Made by a program: the position numbers and the translations under genes. From assembly GCA_023269085.1 (NCBI GenBank), contig JAHFML010000003.1, forward strand, positions 1-52,862: a stretch of 52,862 nt of DNA, given 5' to 3'. This DNA comes from a bacterium. Its GTDB lineage: Bacteria > Patescibacteriota > Minisyncoccia > Phycocordibacterales > Phycocordibacteraceae. Positions 1 through 7,037 of this stretch are shown here, piece after piece. The notes beneath the pieces were generated by a model. It saw nothing but the letters and a program-made list of their open reading frames with translations. It ran no database searches and was not told where the DNA came from. The number at the start of each line of letters is the position of its first letter. Positions within the stretch are counted from its first letter, which is position 1.

Positions 1-17
1 TTAGGCATGGTGAGCAT

Positions 18-43
18 CAATTAGGGATTCGATTCTCTAATTG
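18..43. other. Imperfect 26-bp inverted repeat
   Basis: The arms CAATTAG and CTAATTG flank a near-symmetrical centre around TCGA. It may be an operator or the 3' hairpin of a gene that lies outside the window. Nothing else is visible in the first 59 bases. Confidence 0.3.
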
Positions 44-59
44 TATCGAAAACAAACAG

Positions 60-85
60 AAAACGCCGCAGATGCGGCGTTTTCT
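60..85 (+). terminator. Rho-independent terminator
   Basis: The stem AAAACGCCGC pairs with GCGGCGTTTT around the loop AGAT and is followed by TTTTCTG. It probably ends a gene that lies to the left of the window. Confidence 0.7.
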
Positions 86-133
86 GTATTGAAGTGTGCA
101 CACGGAATATCACTTAACTCATAAATAAAAAAC

Positions 134-394
134 ATGGAAGGAATGGAGACCGGGGAGTGGGAAAATAAAAAGAACACGATTGCGTATGACGCGGCATTTC
201 ATGCAGACCCAGAAAAGCAACATGACGAAGTCGAAGCTCTTCTTGAGAGACTCGGGCCAGATGGCGCGGTCGACGAGCTCAACGAGCGGCTCGCGAATAA
301 TCCCGAAGATGCTGAGGCACGCCGCATGGCGAATCTCTTGGCGAACAAGCTCGAAGAGCTCTTGAGCCAGCTCCGCGAGAAGACCCAACACTAA
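134..394 (+). CDS. Small acidic hypothetical protein, 86 aa
   Basis: I do not recognise this family. The product is short, charged and predicted helical, with a run of Glu, Leu and Arg from about residue 28 to the end, and no signal peptide or membrane segment. It has its own terminator 18 bases after the stop, so it is a single-gene unit. The start is uncertain: the ATG at 134 is preceded by A-rich sequence without a Shine-Dalgarno site, and an ATG three codons later (143) is possible. It may be a small cytoplasmic adaptor, but there is no positive evidence for any function. Confidence 0.6.
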   Translation: MEGMETGEWENKKNTIAYDAAFHADPEKQHDEVEALLERLGPDGAVDELNERLANNPEDAEARRMANLLANKLEELLSQLREKTQH

Positions 395-411
395 TCCGAT
401 TCGACAAAGAC

Positions 412-443
412 AAAAAGCGCGGCGTACCTACGCCGCGCTTTTT
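412..443. terminator. Bidirectional terminator between convergent genes
   Basis: A 15-bp stem, AAAAAGCGCGGCGTA with its complement around the loop CC, has A and T runs on both sides. It can serve the 86-aa gene on the plus strand and the convergent TrmB-like gene on the minus strand. Almost the same hairpin recurs at 2223-2254. Confidence 0.85.
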
Positions 444-463
444 TGAGAGAACTTCAATTATCT

Positions 464-1228
464 CTATCTTTCACTACTTGCCATATCCCACAGCATGAGG
501 AAAAACTGTTTATAGTTTTCTGCCACGACAGGCGACTTGATGACGTAGACGAGTGGGGGAGTGAGGAAGCTGAAGAAGAGCACCGTATCAGCACGGATCA
601 CCACATGCGTCTCGCCACTCGGGAATTTGGGCAATATGCGCGCCGTGAAGGACGTCTGCCCTTTGTAACGTTCGGTTTCGACACTCTTGCCGCCGATATA
701 GAGCACGCGCATCTTTTTTGCATCTTTGATGCTGGTATATTCGTCGAGCTCGGTGCCCATAACCTCCTCGAATCCGTGCTCATTGCCGCCAATAATATAT
801 TCTTCGCTCCCGGGCTCGGCGCGTTCGGCGTAGACCATCTCGTAGCGCTGTATCGCTAGTGCGCCTTGGAGGATCTCGAAATCTTGTTCATGCCCGACGA
901 CGCTGAAAGTATTAAGCTCACGCACCGTGTCTTCGGCCGCAAAAAGTCGTTTCTTCGCTATCTTTTCTATCTGGCTCGGGGCAACCGCCTTATATTTCTT
1001 CTGCTTGCCGTGCGCAACTGCCTCGATGAGGCCGAGGCCGATGAGCTTCGCGAGGCCGAGGTAGATATATTGCCGATGGAGGCTGGTGCCCACTGCTATC
1101 TTCGACCCGCCGACCTCGACGCCGCGTTCGAGCAGATAGGTATAGATGAGCGCCTCGTTCCCGCTCAAGCCGAACTCTTTAAGCATCTCGATGCCTCGCG
1201 CATGCTCATGTGTCTTTTTGATTGCCAT
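464..1228 (-). CDS. TrmB-like transcriptional regulator, 254 aa
   Basis: Residues about 14 to 80 read as a TrmB-type winged helix (LSGNEALIYTYLLERG, followed by a recognition-helix region and a KKYKAVAPSQIEKI wing). The rest resembles the C-terminal sensor part of TrmB-like regulators, with alternating strands and helices ending FFLMLWDMA. Such proteins bind DNA and sense small ligands in the cytoplasm. The gene is divergent from the promoter at 1303-1331. A TATACT box lies 12 bases upstream of the start, so the leader would be very short. No target gene can be deduced from context. A decayed relative of its C-terminal half lies at 6568-7017. Confidence 0.75.
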   Translation of the reverse strand: MAIKKTHEHARGIEMLKEFGLSGNEALIYTYLLERGVEVGGSKIAVGTSLHRQYIYLGLAKLIGLGLIEAVAHGKQKKYKAVAPSQIEKIAKKRLFAAEDTVRELNTFSVVGHEQDFEILQGALAIQRYEMVYAERAEPGSEEYIIGGNEHGFEEVMGTELDEYTSIKDAKKMRVLYIGGKSVETERYKGQTSFTARILPKFPSGETHVVIRADTVLFFSFLTPPLVYVIKSPVVAENYKQFFLMLWDMASSER

Positions 1229-1302
1229 AAATATAATGACAGTATAGACGAATAGTCATATTTTGCAAGCACTTTTGCCATATAAAACTGACACACTAGT
1301 GA

Positions 1303-1331
1303 TTGACACTATCGCCGTCTCGTGCTACGAT
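1303..1331 (+). promoter_or_regulatory. Sigma70-type promoter
   Basis: A perfect TTGACA (1303-1308) is followed by a 17-base spacer and TACGAT (1326-1331). This is the best -35 box in the window. It gives the downstream gene a leader of about 75 bases with a Shine-Dalgarno site, unlike the leaderless genes elsewhere. Confidence 0.75.
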
Positions 1332-1410
1332 ATCTCTAGAAAGTGGTTCTTTAGAACCGAAGCGGAATCCTCCGCACCCCGTCTTACGGGAAACAGAATA
1401 GGAGATGAAC

Positions 1411-1836
1411 ATGAGCACGACATACGATGTATACACCGGCTTTATCCCTGCTCGCTTCTGTGATGCACAGGTGATGAGAATGGCAAAAGAATTAGAAAAG
1501 AGTGGTGAAGCCAAGATTCTCATTGGGAGTGCTGGGTTCGAGGACTTCACAGGTGTCGAATTCAATGTAGCGGAATGGCTGAATTACGATACTGGCTATT
1601 ACGATACATTCACCTATTCTCTTCCCCCTAAAATGGGGCAGGAATGGCGTGAGGAGTGGCCATCAGTCGACGATCTGGTTCGCGATAACAAAATCTCTCT
1701 CGTCTTTCTATATCACATCGATTATGGAGATGACGGTCAAGATAGAGACGATGTGTCGGAGGACTGGGAATCCGTTCTCAAAGACTGCCCGACCCTTGTT
1801 TTGCGCGAATTTCTTGCGCAACGACAGGAAGGATAG
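1411..1836 (+). CDS. Hypothetical acidic cytoplasmic protein, 141 aa
   Basis: I do not recognise the family. The protein is acidic and rich in Asp, Tyr and Trp (EFNVAEWLNYDTGYYDTF, HIDYGDDGQDRDD), with no signal peptide or membrane segment. An ATG at 1405 is also in frame, but AGGAG at 1400-1404 touches it and lies six bases before the ATG at 1411, so 1411 is the better start. The strong promoter at 1303 and a true Shine-Dalgarno site set it apart from most genes here. A stable GGGAGGAT/ATCCTCCC hairpin follows the stop. The next gene has the same style of leader, so the two may have been acquired together. Confidence 0.6.
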   Translation: MSTTYDVYTGFIPARFCDAQVMRMAKELEKSGEAKILIGSAGFEDFTGVEFNVAEWLNYDTGYYDTFTYSLPPKMGQEWREEWPSVDDLVRDNKISLVFLYHIDYGDDGQDRDDVSEDWESVLKDCPTLVLREFLAQRQEG

Positions 1837-1856
1837 CCACCAACGGTTCGACGGTT

Positions 1857-1882
1857 GGGAGGATTAAACATCCTCCCCTTTA
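1857..1882 (+). terminator. Probable terminator hairpin
   Basis: GGGAGGAT (1857-1864) pairs with ATCCTCCC (1870-1877) and CCTTTAT follows. The T run is short, so termination may be partial and the next gene may be reached by readthrough. Confidence 0.5.
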
Positions 1883-1943
1883 TAAAGTTTCTGAATCGTT
1901 CGGAGACTTTTAGAGATGATCTTTCACTCAAAGGAGAACTAAA

Positions 1944-2210
1944 ATGGCTATCTACATGGCTAGTATGTGGCGTAACGGTAAACGACAGTTCGTGATGGTT
2001 AACGGCCCGTCATTGGGAGATTTGCGAAAATCCTACGGGGCCGGCGATCTTGATGACACACAACATGCAGAAGTGCATATCATCCCACTTTCGCCGGAAC
2101 TTGAAGAAATGTACAAAGTACTCATGGCGATAGGTGGTGCTACGAATTGCACGCGTATCGAAGACTTGTTTGTCGAAATCTTCGCGAGTGGATACAGAGC
2201 GAGAGATTAG
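1944..2210 (+). CDS. Hypothetical protein, 88 aa
   Basis: No family recognised. The product is small and soluble, beginning MAIYMASMWRNGKRQF and containing a His/Pro-containing segment (HAEVHIIPLSPELEEMYKVL). AAAGGAG (about 1930-1936) lies seven to eight bases before the ATG, a clear Shine-Dalgarno site that fixes this start. It follows the 141-aa gene after a hairpin and ends at a good terminator, so the two may form one unit with internal attenuation. The gene has no visible link to its neighbours' functions. Confidence 0.6.
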   Translation: MAIYMASMWRNGKRQFVMVNGPSLGDLRKSYGAGDLDDTQHAEVHIIPLSPELEEMYKVLMAIGGATNCTRIEDLFVEIFASGYRARD

Positions 2211-2222
2211 ACGAAACACAAC

Positions 2223-2254
2223 AAAAAGCGCGGCGTACCTACGCCGCACTTTTT
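2223..2254. terminator. Bidirectional terminator, near copy of 412-443
   Basis: AAAAAGCGCGGCGTA and its complement around CC form a hairpin with A and T runs, differing from the 412-443 hairpin by one base in the stem. It separates two convergent genes. Confidence 0.85.
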
Positions 2255-2533
2255 CTATTGGTCGGGGATTTCTTTCCTAGTGTAGGTCTTATTGCGATAG
2301 GTGAAGCGGCACTTTTGAATATCCTCATCAATCTCTCGTTGTTCTTTTTTGGTCTTGAATTCGTTTCTTTCTACATAGCAATGTGCCCAAATGACCTGCT
2401 TACCTCTGCCGTGCTTTTTACCAAAATAAATCTCAGCCAGTCTATTGTTTATGGTAGCGAAGCACCATCCGTCGAAAGTGTACTCGGGTTCTGGGTAATC
2501 CGTTAGCACTTTCCCAGGGAGTTGATTTTTCAT
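2255..2533 (-). CDS. Hypothetical basic protein, 92 aa
   Basis: The family is not recognised. The product is basic and rich in aromatic residues (YPEPEYTFDGWCFATINNRLAEIYFGKK), ending in a charged segment. There is no signal peptide. Its start lies seven bases after the stop of the exonuclease III gene on the same strand, and no promoter is evident between them, so it is probably the second gene of that operon. It ends at the bidirectional terminator. The aromatic and basic make-up would suit a small nucleic-acid or protein-binding role, but this is only a guess. Confidence 0.55.
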   Translation of the reverse strand: MKNQLPGKVLTDYPEPEYTFDGWCFATINNRLAEIYFGKKHGRGKQVIWAHCYVERNEFKTKKEQREIDEDIQKCRFTYRNKTYTRKEIPDQ

Positions 2534-2540
2534 ACTTGAA

Positions 2541-3317
2541 TCAGTTTGTGATTGTTATAGAGACCGGGCAGTGGTCGGAGCCAAAGATGTCGGGGAGGAT
2601 ATCGGCCTTCTTGATGCGCGGCATGAGCTCGGAAGCGGCGAAGAAGTAGTCGAGGCGCCAGCCGACGTTGCGGTCGCGCGCGCGGGTCTGCATGTCCCAA
2701 TAGCTATAAGCCTCGTGGCGGGAGGGGAAGGCGTGGCGGTAGGTATCGACGAAGCCCGCGGCAACGACCTCGTCGAGCCATGCTCGCTCCTCGGGGAGGA
2801 AGCCGGTGTGGTCGGCGTTTTCTTTTGGGCGAGCGAGGTCTATTTCTTCATGGGCGGTGTTCACATCACCGCAGAAGATGACCGGCTTCGTGGCGCGGAG
2901 CTTCAGCGTGAAGGCGAGGAAGGCGTCATAGAACCGGAGCTTGTAGTCGAGGCGCTCGGGGCCACGCCCGCCGTTGGGGAAGTAGACGTTCAAGAGCCAG
3001 AAATCCTCATATTCTGCGCCGATAATGCGCCCTTCTTGATCAAATTCTTTAATCCCCATGCCATAAATAACGTTCCAAGGTTCGACCTTGGAGTAGAGTG
3101 CGACGCCGCTGTAGCCCTTCTTCACTTGGCACGAGGAGAAGAATGCGGAGTAGCCGGCAGGGGAGAGGATCGGTTCGGGGAGCTGGTCGGGCGAAGCCTT
3201 GGTCTCTTGGAGGCAGAAGATATCGGGCTTCGCCTCCTGCAAGAAGGCGCGCCAGTAGGCATAATCGTCCTTCGCGAGCGAGCGCAACCCATTCACATTC
3301 CACGAGACGAGTTTCAT
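2541..3317 (-). CDS. xth: Exodeoxyribonuclease III (AP endonuclease)
   Basis: This is an ExoIII-family AP endonuclease, which cuts DNA at abasic sites in base-excision repair. Visible family motifs are MKLVSWNVNGLRS at the N-terminus, LQETKA with the metal-binding Glu, SGVALYSK, the FCGDVNTAH segment with catalytic Asp and Asn, NVGWRLDYFF and the final GSDHCPV with catalytic Asp-His. At 258 aa it has the usual length. A longer reading from 3338 exists, but MKLVSWN is the normal family start, and TAGAAT ends seven bases before 3317, so the mRNA would be nearly leaderless. The 92-aa gene follows in the same operon. It is divergent from the small membrane protein at 3356. Confidence 0.95.
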   Translation of the reverse strand: MKLVSWNVNGLRSLAKDDYAYWRAFLQEAKPDIFCLQETKASPDQLPEPILSPAGYSAFFSSCQVKKGYSGVALYSKVEPWNVIYGMGIKEFDQEGRIIGAEYEDFWLLNVYFPNGGRGPERLDYKLRFYDAFLAFTLKLRATKPVIFCGDVNTAHEEIDLARPKENADHTGFLPEERAWLDEVVAAGFVDTYRHAFPSRHEAYSYWDMQTRARDRNVGWRLDYFFAASELMPRIKKADILPDIFGSDHCPVSITITN

Positions 3318-3324
3318 ATCCGAT

Positions 3325-3346
3325 ATTCTATCAGGCATGGTATGCT
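3325..3346. promoter_or_regulatory. Divergent -10 boxes for xth and the 130-aa gene
   Basis: On the minus strand TAGAAT (3330 to 3325) ends seven bases before the xth start. On the plus strand TATGCT (3341-3346) ends nine bases before the ATG at 3356. The boxes are back to back with ten bases between them, so the two promoters must compete or be co-regulated. Confidence 0.55.
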
Positions 3347-3355
3347 TGGGCTATA

Positions 3356-3748
3356 ATGACCTTCGACGCGGCATCGCTCATCTTCTACTTCTCGATCGCA
3401 GGGACGCTCTTTGCCGGGTATCGCGCAGCGGTACGACTCACGACGAAGAAATGCGCCTTTGGCGAGGAATGTCCGTATGCGTTCGGGATCCCGGCCTGTG
3501 TCATCGGGTTCGTATTCTTCTTCATCATCTTGGGGTCAAGTGCAGGGGCTCGGTTCGGGTATCTCTCACTCGGGCTCGCAACAGCGGGCATCTTCTGGGG
3601 TGCGCTTATTGGCACGGCATTCTCGGGCGTCCTCTCGCTCAAAGAATTCCTCGCGGACATACGCGCGGCGCGGCCGCTCATCCTCTCCTCCTGCACCTAC
3701 GGATTCTTCGTTTTGGCGGGCATCCTCGCGCTCGCGGTGGTTGGGTAG
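3356..3748 (+). CDS. Small multi-pass membrane protein, 130 aa
   Basis: The family is not recognised. Four hydrophobic stretches suggest four membrane helices: roughly residues 5-22, 46-63, 68-95 and 110-130. A short cysteine pair (KKCAFGEECPYAFG) sits between the first two. A longer frame runs upstream, but it would overlap xth antisense, and the ATG at 3356 is preceded by TATGCT at the spacing seen for other leaderless genes here. It could be a small channel or a stress-related membrane protein; nothing decides between these. It is followed by the RelB/YafQ operon, which has its own promoter. Confidence 0.65.
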   Translation: MTFDAASLIFYFSIAGTLFAGYRAAVRLTTKKCAFGEECPYAFGIPACVIGFVFFFIILGSSAGARFGYLSLGLATAGIFWGALIGTAFSGVLSLKEFLADIRAARPLILSSCTYGFFVLAGILALAVVG

Positions 3749-3769
3749 CCGCTGATTCTTCTTGTGCGC

Positions 3770-3804
3770 TTGCGATTTGTGTACACAATGTGTATACTGC
3801 CGGT
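3770..3804 (+). promoter_or_regulatory. relB promoter with built-in operator
   Basis: TTGCGA (3770-3775), a 17-base spacer and TATACT (3793-3798) form the promoter, and the ATG follows six bases later. The spacer holds a perfect 12-bp palindrome, TTGTGTACACAA (3777-3788), and a further half-site TGTGTATAC overlaps the -10 box. This is the layout expected for an autorepressed toxin-antitoxin operon. Confidence 0.7.
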
Positions 3805-4083
3805 ATGGCAACGAAAACAGCTATCGTGAATGTGCGAACAAACCCCGCGACCAAGCTCGCGGCTCAGCGCGTCTTCGAGAAGATGGGGCTCGATCTCTCG
3901 ACCGGCGTGAACATGTACCTCGCGCGCGTGGTGCAGGATAAGGCGATGCCCTTCGTCCCGCGGACGGTGAACGGCTTCACTCCTGCGTATGAAGCGCGAA
4001 TCCTACGAGAAACCGCGCAGGCGGAGAAATATGGGAAGCGGTATACGGCCGATGAAGTGATGCGGGAATTTTTTGGCAAATGA
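3805..4083 (+). CDS. RelB/DinJ family antitoxin
   Basis: At 92 aa this is the length of a RelB/DinJ antitoxin. The N-terminal part (TAIVNVRTNPATKLAAQRVFEKMGLDLSTGVNMYLARVV) matches the ribbon-helix-helix dimerisation domain that binds the operator, and the C-terminal part wraps the toxin. It overlaps the toxin gene by four bases (ATGA), so the two are translationally coupled. The ATG at 3805 is chosen because the -10 box ends exactly six bases before it. The family represses its own promoter together with the toxin, and the palindrome in the promoter spacer is the likely binding site. Confidence 0.9.
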   Translation: MATKTAIVNVRTNPATKLAAQRVFEKMGLDLSTGVNMYLARVVQDKAMPFVPRTVNGFTPAYEARILRETAQAEKYGKRYTADEVMREFFGK

Positions 4084-4364
4084 CGTATTTGATTAAACTC
4101 TCAAGTTCGAGCAAGCGGGCGCTCAAGAAGCTTGGTCGTTCAGGAACGTTTGACTCGACTGTATTTAATGAAGTTGTGCACATTCTCGAAAAAGGCATAG
4201 CATTCCCCGCGCGATACAAAGATCATCAGCTGCATGGCGAGCTCGCGCATCTGCGAGAGTGTCATCTCGGTTTCGATTTACTCCTTCTCTACGAACGAGC
4301 TGATATGTTGGGAGTGGTTGTCATTTCAGACATTGGCACGCACACGGAACTCTTTGGCGAGTAA
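4080..4364 (+). CDS. YafQ/RelE family mRNA interferase toxin
   Basis: The 94-aa product matches YafQ-type ribosome-dependent mRNA endonucleases. Residues that correspond to the YafQ active site can be seen: His in KDHQLHG, His and Asp in RECHLGFD, and His and Phe in the final GTHTELFG. All are kept, so the toxin is probably active. It would cut mRNA in the ribosomal A site when the antitoxin is degraded. It overlaps the antitoxin by four bases and ends five bases before the convergent recombinase gene. Nothing suggests decay. Confidence 0.9.
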   Translation: MTYLIKLSSSSKRALKKLGRSGTFDSTVFNEVVHILEKGIAFPARYKDHQLHGELAHLRECHLGFDLLLLYERADMLGVVVISDIGTHTELFGE

Positions 4365-4369
4365 ACAGT

Positions 4370-5287
4370 CTAGCCTCGATTCGAGTGATACTTCTTATGC
4401 ACCTCGCGGAGGTGGGCGTCGGTGATGTGGGTGTAGATCTGGGTCGTGTTGATCGAGGCATGGCCGAGAAGCTGTTGGACCGAGCGGATGTCGGCGCCAT
4501 TGGAGAGGAGGTCGGTGGCAAAGGCGTGGCGGAGGGTGTGCGGTGTGACGACCGAGGTGATGCCCGCGCGCGCGACATACGCCTTCAAGTGGCGCTGGAT
4601 GTCGCGCGGGGTGATGCGGTGCAAAAGCTTCGGTCGGCCGTCGACGAAGAGCGCCTCCTCCATATCGTCACGCGCCTTGAGATATTCTCGCACCGCCTCC
4701 TTGGCGGCGGGGGAGATGAAGACGACGCGCACCTTCTCGCCCTTGCCGCGCACCGAGAGCTCGTCGCGGGTGAGGTCGAGATCGCTGTCGAGCGAGCAGA
4801 GCTCAGAGACGCGGAGCCCGGTCGAGAAGAGCATCTCGAGGATAGCGGTGTCGCGCAGGTAGCACCGGCGCTTATGAGGATCCGCCTCCTTCGCGGCGGC
4901 ATCGCGGGGCGCCCGCATGAGCCGGTCGAGCTCGGCAGTCGTGAGGAGGTCAAGCTGGCGCTCGGGGAGCTTCGCGAGCTCGATCTTCTCGGGCGATATC
5001 GCCTCGATATCGCGCTTGCGGAGGAACTTGAGGAAGGCGCGAAGCGCGATCATGTAATAATTCTGCGTGCGGCGCTTCATAGAATCGCGTTTAGTGCCCG
5101 GCTGGCGGTTGAGCCAGAGGCGGAAGTCGCGCACATTCTGCTCAGTAATGTCGCCGACGCGCTGTATCTTCATCTGCTCGAAGTAGCGCGAGAGGTAGCG
5201 GTCATAATTCTCGATCGTCTTCACGGCGCGCCCGCGCTCGATCTCGATATATTCGAGGAATTGCCGCTTTGCCGCTCTCGCATCCAT
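4370..5287 (-). CDS. Tyrosine recombinase, XerC/XerD type
   Basis: The 305-aa protein has the N-terminal SAM-like core-binding domain (residues about 5-90) and a C-terminal catalytic domain. The full catalytic set is present: Arg159 (GLRVSE), Lys185, His250 and Arg253 (PHTLRHAFA), His276 (LLGHAS) and nucleophile Tyr285 (IYTH). Its length and unbroken motifs suit a chromosomal Xer recombinase that resolves chromosome dimers at dif, but an integrase role cannot be excluded. TACAAT ends exactly six bases before the ATG, so the mRNA is probably leaderless. No dif-like site was recognised in the window. Confidence 0.9.
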   Translation of the reverse strand: MDARAAKRQFLEYIEIERGRAVKTIENYDRYLSRYFEQMKIQRVGDITEQNVRDFRLWLNRQPGTKRDSMKRRTQNYYMIALRAFLKFLRKRDIEAISPEKIELAKLPERQLDLLTTAELDRLMRAPRDAAAKEADPHKRRCYLRDTAILEMLFSTGLRVSELCSLDSDLDLTRDELSVRGKGEKVRVVFISPAAKEAVREYLKARDDMEEALFVDGRPKLLHRITPRDIQRHLKAYVARAGITSVVTPHTLRHAFATDLLSNGADIRSVQQLLGHASINTTQIYTHITDAHLREVHKKYHSNRG

Positions 5288-5320
5288 GGCAGAATTGTAG
5301 CACCAATAATGTGCGCACTT

Positions 5321-5410
5321 TTATATCCACTCGTCTTGCGGAATGCCGGATTGCTTGATGATTGAGGCGAGAGTCGTTGGATGAAGCGCTTTCGCGCCGT
5401 GATGAGGCAT
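5321..5410 (-). pseudogene. HicA toxin remnant, 29 codons
   Basis: The short frame MPHHGAKALHPTTLASIIKQ plus nine further residues matches the C-terminal strand and helix of HicA mRNA interferases (the VPxHGxKxLxxGTLxSIL region). The N-terminal half, including the catalytic His of the GSH motif, is absent. The frame is the direct continuation of the HicB-like gene after its TAA stop, with one codon between the stop and this ATG. It is therefore probably a deletion relic of a hicBA operon and inactive as a toxin. Confidence 0.6.
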
Positions 5411-5413
5411 AGG

Positions 5414-5752
5414 TTAGGCGACTGCCAGATTGGCAACGCCGAATTTGTATATCTCAGAAGAAAGCGGTGGGAGAACTCCTCCACGGAGGCTCTTGTGTGC
5501 GGTCGCCCAACGAGCCTCATCTTCTTTGGCAGGTTTCTGATTCAAGACAGAGTTTACCTGCGTTGGACGGAATCTTTTGGAAAGTTTCTTCGCTGATTCA
5601 AGATATCCGAGCACGGCCTCCTGCAATTCAGATTCAACAACGCGCGGGTCGTCGCCGACAATCGTAATCTTGAATTCAAGAGCGGTGCCAATCCACTTCT
5701 TCGCATCCTTGAAGACCATCCAGCGGAATTGACCTTGTGAGGGAGTGTTCAT
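5414..5752 (-). CDS. HicB-like antitoxin, 112 aa
   Basis: The N-terminal 60 residues (FKDAKKWIGTALEFKITIVG, then LQEAVLGYLESAKKL) resemble the partial RNase H fold of HicB antitoxins. The tail (EIYKFGVANLAVA) is of the kind seen just before hicA in related operons. A longer frame reaches 5821, but it would run through a terminator hairpin. The ATG at 5752 is preceded by TATAGT ending six bases away. With the downstream HicA reduced to a fragment, this gene is an orphan antitoxin and may act as a repressor or protect against a related toxin elsewhere. Confidence 0.65.
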   Translation of the reverse strand: MNTPSQGQFRWMVFKDAKKWIGTALEFKITIVGDDPRVVESELQEAVLGYLESAKKLSKRFRPTQVNSVLNQKPAKEDEARWATAHKSLRGGVLPPLSSEIYKFGVANLAVA

Positions 5753-5785
5753 AAGGAGACTATACCGTGATTGAAGGGGAAAAAC

Positions 5786-5816
5786 AAAAAAGCGCAACCG
5801 AATACGGTTGCGCTTT
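5786..5816 (-). terminator. Terminator hairpin reading leftwards
   Basis: On the minus strand AAAGCGCAACCG pairs with CGGTTGCGCTTT and is followed by a T run. No minus-strand gene lies immediately upstream of it, so it is either the relic of a lost gene or an insulator for the HicB-like promoter. Confidence 0.65.
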
Positions 5817-5882
5817 GCCACGATACCTAATCATTGTGGATATTCCTGTGCGAAAAAGTATGTGCTACTATAAGCTCATCCC

Positions 5883-6549
5883 ATGAATGAGCAGAAAGAA
5901 ATAGAATCGTTGCGGTATTCGACACTATCAACATTAAACCCAGTCTTTTCAGAGCAAAAGATAGCATCTTGCTTAAACGAAGCGGCAACGGTGGCAGCAC
6001 TTGTCTTGGACAAAATATGATGAGGACAGGTTTGAAAAAGAAAAGGAGAAGATAGTAGAAGAAATTCATAGCAGTTCCAAATTTGAGTACACGGATGGAT
6101 TTAACGAATCCGCTTTTCTGTTGGCAAATCTCAATTCATATTTAGATGCGACTAAAGATGTGCGTGATGAGATGATAGAGAAGAATCTCGCAGTTTTTCA
6201 TCTCAAAGAGTCAATCAAGAATGCCAGGAATGGATTTGAAGAAATAATGAAAACCCCACACGAGCTATTTATAGATGTAGGGCTTCTTCGTAAAAAGGAA
6301 ATTATGGCTCTCCTTACGGATGTTAATGTCACTGAAATCTTCTCCGATAAGAGTTCCGAAGGAGTCTTACAAAAGATGCCGTGGAGATGGAAAGATGTAA
6401 ATGAAAAACGTAATGAAATGCAGTGGATTTACTTAAATCGATTATATAACCATTTTGCGCTAATGCGATTCTCCATGATATGGCCTATTGCCTCGATGCG
6501 CGCTACGGAACAGTTATCGACGGATGGAAGCTCGCCGTTCGACGAGTAA
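5883..6549 (+). pseudogene. Hypothetical gene broken by one frameshift
   Basis: A frame from ATG 5883 (45 codons) stops at 6018-6020. A second frame carries on from the same place for 182 codons. Removing one A from the run AAAA at 6012-6015 joins them smoothly (LVLDK then YDEDRFEKEKEKIVEE), giving a helical, charged protein of about 220 aa. The family is not recognised. The region has more A+T than its neighbours, which suggests transfer. Either the gene is dead or there is a sequencing indel; a shorter product from the TTG at 6001 is also possible. TACTAT lies 11 bases before 5883. Confidence 0.5.
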
Positions 6550-6567
6550 CAACATAAACACGAGCGA

Positions 6568-7017
6568 TTGTATGCATTGCAGGGGAATACCGTGCAACAA
6601 GGGTGGGATGCTATCGTCGGGCCCGAAAAGATCAATGAGTTCAACTATGACTTACGCAAGAATGATGTCATTACGGAGGCGATACTCCCGTACGATTGGT
6701 TCGAGGACCATGTGCGCGACCTCGGGAACAAAGAAGGGCTCAAATGGGCGAAGGGTTTTATCGGGCGCGCCTACGCGACCTACGAGATAGACAAAGAATA
6801 TTTCCGCCATGCCGGGCAGATCTTCATCATCAAAGATTCGCTGTATCTCATGGCAATGAATGAGGCGTTGGTAGTCGAGATACGGAACTCCGAATTGCAG
6901 AAGATGATCAAGCAGATGTTCTCCTTCATCGAAGAGGGAGCCGAGAAGATCAACGTGAACGAAAGATTGCAGAAGATTATCGACCGACTTGAAAAGGGAA
7001 ACAGCCCTGATTCATAA
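6568..7017 (+). pseudogene. C-terminal fragment of a TrmB-like regulator
   Basis: The 149 codons encode the sensor half of a TrmB-like regulator (LQGNTVQQGWDAIVGPEKIN, ILPYDWFEDHVRDLG, HAGQIFIIKDSLYLMA, EIRNSEL), comparable with the end of the gene at 464-1228. No winged-helix domain precedes it. Instead, the same frame upstream ends in a stop at 6547-6549 and then leads into the unrelated broken gene. The N-terminal DNA-binding half has been lost, perhaps replaced by the sequence to the left. A short protein might still be made from 6568, but a regulatory role is doubtful. Confidence 0.5.
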
Positions 7018-7037
7018 AGGAAGTATACTATGGAGAC

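Noticed and set aside
3098-3355. N-terminal extension of the 130-aa membrane protein
   Set aside because: The extension is antisense to conserved xth codons and Arg-rich; the ATG at 3356 is supported by the promoter position.
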